NCBI GenBank assembly: GCA_900544445.1
Contig: UQVK01000061.1
Location: 1-23,078, forward strand
Length of the DNA stretch: 23,078 nucleotides
Reading direction: 5' to 3'
From: an uncultured Lachnospiraceae bacterium
Lineage (GTDB): Bacteria > Bacillota > Clostridia > Lachnospirales > Lachnospiraceae
Shown: positions 21,354-23,078 of the stretch, piece after piece
Numbering within the stretch: the stretch's first letter is position 1
How the letters are laid out: each line of letters begins with the position of its first letter
Program-made: the position numbers and the translations under genes
Notes under the pieces: generated by a model
Database searches by the model: none
Told to the model about the DNA's origin: nothing
Seen by the model: the letters and a program-made list of their open reading frames with translations, nothing else

Positions 21354-22610
21354 ATGAATGTAAAAGAAAGATATGACGAGGCGAAAAAGGTCTACGCGGA
21401 AATCGGCGTGGACACCGACAAGGCGCTGGAGACTCTGCAGAACGTGGCGATCTCCATGCACTGCTGGCAGGGCGACGATGTGATCGGCTTTGACCAGAAG
21501 GGGCCGCTCTCCGGCGGCATCCAGACCACCGGCGATTATCCTGGGAGGGCGAGAAATCCGGAGGAGCTGATGGCGGACATTGACGAGGCGCTCAGCCTGA
21601 TTCCTGGAAAGCACAAGATCAACCTGCATGCGAGCTATGCCATCTTTGAGGACGGGGAGTTCGCAGACAGAGATAAAATCGAGCCGAAGCATTTCAGAAA
21701 ATGGGTGGAATTTGCGAAGGAAAGAGGACTGGGACTGGATTTCAACCCCACCTTCTTCTCTCACCCGATGGTAGTGGACAACCTGACGCTTTCCAGCCCC
21801 ATTGAGGAGGTGCGCAATTTCTGGATCAACCACGGAAAGGCCTGCATCCGCATCTCCCAGTATTTCGCGGAGGAGCTTGGCGTGCCCTGTGCCATGAACA
21901 TCTGGATTCCGGACGGCTATAAGGACGTTCCGGCGGACCGGCTCGGGCCCAGAGCCAGATTCAAGGATTCCCTGGATCAGATCCTGTCCATCCCTTACGA
22001 TAAGGAGAAGGTGCTGGTATGCCTGGAATCCAAGGTGTTCGGCATCGGCCTGGAATCCTATACGGTGGGCTCCAGTGAATTCACCATCAATTATGCGGCA
22101 AGAAACGACGTGATCAGCCTGATGGACAACGGCCATTATCATCCCACCGAGCTGGTTTCCGATAAGATTCCCTCCATGCTCCTGTTCAACGACAAGATCG
22201 CCCTGCATGTGACCAGAGGCGTCCGCTGGGACAGTGACCACGTGGTGCTCTTTGACGATGAGACGAAGGAAATTGCAAAGGAAATCGTGAGAAACGATGG
22301 GCTTGACAGGGTTCTCCTTGCGCTGGATTTCTTCGATGCCAGCATCAACCGCATTTCCGCCTGGGTTGTGGGTATGCGGAACATGCAGAAGGCCCTGCTT
22401 TACGCGCTGGTAACCCCCAACAAGCGCTTTAAGGAGCTGCAGGACACCAATCAGTTCACCGAGCTGATGGCCATGCAGGAGGAGATGAAGACCTATCCCT
22501 TCGGCGATGTGTGGAATTATTTCTGCGAGAAGAACAACGTTCCCGTGAAGGGAGACTGGCTTGCAGAGGTTAAGAGATACGAGAGGGATGTGCTTTCCCA
22601 GAGGGCATAA
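21354..22610 (+). CDS. rhaA: L-rhamnose isomerase
   Basis: A 418-residue RhaA. Family segments include AISMHCWQGDDVIGFD, TTGDYPGRARNPEEL, KINLHASYAIFEDGEFADRDKIEPKHF, GLDFNPTFFSHP, MNIWIPDGYKDVPADR, CLESKVFGIGLESYTVGSSEF and LALDFFDASINRISAWVVG. The enzyme interconverts L-rhamnose and L-rhamnulose in the cytoplasm using divalent metals bound by Glu, Asp and His residues in the central part. Length is normal for the family. The start ATG 21354 is nine bases after GGAGG, which belongs to element E. Expression presumably depends on the AraC-controlled rhaB promoter and on that leader. No terminator is obvious just downstream. Confidence 0.96.
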   Translation: MNVKERYDEAKKVYAEIGVDTDKALETLQNVAISMHCWQGDDVIGFDQKGPLSGGIQTTGDYPGRARNPEELMADIDEALSLIPGKHKINLHASYAIFEDGEFADRDKIEPKHFRKWVEFAKERGLGLDFNPTFFSHPMVVDNLTLSSPIEEVRNFWINHGKACIRISQYFAEELGVPCAMNIWIPDGYKDVPADRLGPRARFKDSLDQILSIPYDKEKVLVCLESKVFGIGLESYTVGSSEFTINYAARNDVISLMDNGHYHPTELVSDKIPSMLLFNDKIALHVTRGVRWDSDHVVLFDDETKEIAKEIVRNDGLDRVLLALDFFDASINRISAWVVGMRNMQKALLYALVTPNKRFKELQDTNQFTELMAMQEEMKTYPFGDVWNYFCEKNNVPVKGDWLAEVKRYERDVLSQRA

Positions 22611-22762
22611 AGTTCTGCTCCAGCTCTGCCGATGCGCTTTCACATGGTCTGCGCGGTGAATGTACAGACGGAACAGGAAAATGCGGGCGCTGCTGCAGGA
22701 AAGTATGCGGACAAGACAAATTTTCCTTGCCGGTCAACAGTAAGAAATTTCTTAAAAGCCTC

Positions 22763-22791
22763 TTGACAGAAGCAAAAGAGAGCATTATAAT
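22763..22791 (+). promoter_or_regulatory. Consensus promoter of the right-end transcript
   Basis: TTGACA (22763-22768), a 17-base spacer and TATAAT (22786-22791): exact sigma-A consensus. No coding frame follows within the expected transcript. Confidence 0.88.
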
Positions 22792-22797
22792 CGACCT

Positions 22798-22937
22798 TCG
22801 TAAGCGCTACGAGCGAGTAAATGAATAGAACGAGTCATCGGAGGACTGCTCACCGCAGTGAGGCGGCTTTTATGCTACAGTCAGAGAAGATGTCGGGTGC
22901 GCCCGGTTATTGTAACAGATAACCGGGCGCTTTTTTT
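22798..22937 (+). ncRNA. Unidentified ~140-nt non-coding RNA or leader
   Basis: The stretch between a perfect promoter and a perfect terminator has no credible reading frame. It contains an ACTGC-TCACC-GCAGT hairpin (22845-22859) and other GC-rich pairing, and ends in a 12-bp terminator. By eye it lacks the hallmark sequences of T-box, SAM-I, TPP, cobalamin, lysine, glycine, ZTP, THF or c-di-GMP riboswitches and of the small SRP RNA. It may be a small RNA, or an attenuated leader for a gene beyond the window. The exact transcription start is a guess. Confidence 0.55.
22899..22937 (+). terminator. Intrinsic terminator of the right-end transcript
   Basis: GCGCCCGGTTAT (22899-22910) pairs perfectly with ATAACCGGGCGC (22919-22930), loop of eight, followed by seven T's (22931-22937). 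Confidence 0.92.
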
Positions 22938-23078
22938 ATACGATAGGAAATTTCATTTCCTATCGTATAAAAACCTCCGGTGGATCGCACTGCGGCGGAA
23001 AGGAAGATGTCGCTTACGCGACCCGCCGCGCAGGCAATCTTCGATTGCCGGGAGAATCCCGCAAGCGGGATTCTTTTT
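22933..23078 (+). repeat. Hairpin-rich tract at the window end
   Basis: ATACGATAGGAAAT (22938-22951) pairs with ATTTCCTATCGTAT (22955-22968), extendable by five T-A pairs using the terminator's T-run. Short-loop hairpins follow: GTCGC-TTAC-GCGAC, GGCAATC-TTC-GATTGCC, and AGAATCCCGC-AA-GCGGGATTCT (23053-23074) ending in T's. GGATCGCA occurs after the first hairpin, as in elements A-E, but no hairpin-2 equivalent is visible. It may be a related or truncated element; no gene is seen. Confidence 0.55.

Noticed and set aside
22798..22937. Known riboswitch, T-box or tRNA at the right end
   Set aside because: None of the hallmark motifs I could look for by eye were present; left as unidentified.

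Overview
The window looks like a chromosomal segment from a gut anaerobe of the Clostridia, most likely a Lachnospiraceae member. The reasons are GC-rich but clearly Firmicutes-style expression signals (AGGAGG ribosome sites, sigma-A promoters with 17-base spacers, U-tailed terminators), an Fe-S aldo/keto reductase typical of that group, and a glycyl-radical-enzyme bacterial microcompartment (BMC) for deoxy-sugar breakdown. The gene order resembles, from memory, the fucose/rhamnose BMC locus of Clostridium phytofermentans (the type often called GRM5).

Layout. Bases 1-3700 are ordinary flank: the 3' end of an Fe-S aldo/keto reductase, a SleB-type cell-wall hydrolase, threonine synthase (thrC), and a small cysteine-rich secreted protein on the minus strand. 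Bases 3756-17733 hold the BMC cluster, all on the plus strand: B12-independent propanediol dehydratase and its activase, a PduU-type shell protein, a PduV/EutP GTPase, then (after a second consensus promoter) a class II aldolase, a HbpS/PduO-C-like protein, CoA-acylating aldehyde dehydrogenase, alcohol dehydrogenase, four BMC-H shell proteins, PduL, a BMC-P vertex protein, a PduS-like Fe-S flavoprotein and a PduT-type tandem shell protein with the pore cysteine. A DeoR regulator (17770-18558) follows, then a convergent AraC regulator, divergent from rhaB, and rhaA. The right end has a strong promoter, an unidentified roughly 140-nt transcript with a terminator, and a hairpin-rich tract.

How it works together (inference from families): RhaA and RhaB turn L-rhamnose into L-rhamnulose-1-phosphate. 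The aldolase, which carries a C-terminal encapsulation helix, splits it into DHAP and lactaldehyde. Lactaldehyde is reduced to 1,2-propanediol, the glycyl radical enzyme dehydrates this to propionaldehyde, and PduP, PduL and the alcohol dehydrogenase convert that to propionyl-phosphate and 1-propanol inside the shell. PduS and PduT could pass electrons across the shell. No lactaldehyde reductase of the FucO type, propionate kinase, mutarotase or sugar transporter is seen in the window.

The most unusual signal is a family of five roughly 130-150-nt structured elements. Each sits directly in front of the start codon of a gene in this pathway: activase, aldolase, PduL, PduT-type shell protein and rhamnose isomerase. 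Their stems differ in sequence but keep pairing. A loop in the second hairpin is complementary to a strand just before the Shine-Dalgarno sequence, and that pairing also covaries between copies. The same strand can instead form a local hairpin, so each element could have two states. The elements are bracketed by short direct repeats that contain the ribosome site. A probable divergent sixth copy lies in the leader of the dehydratase gene.
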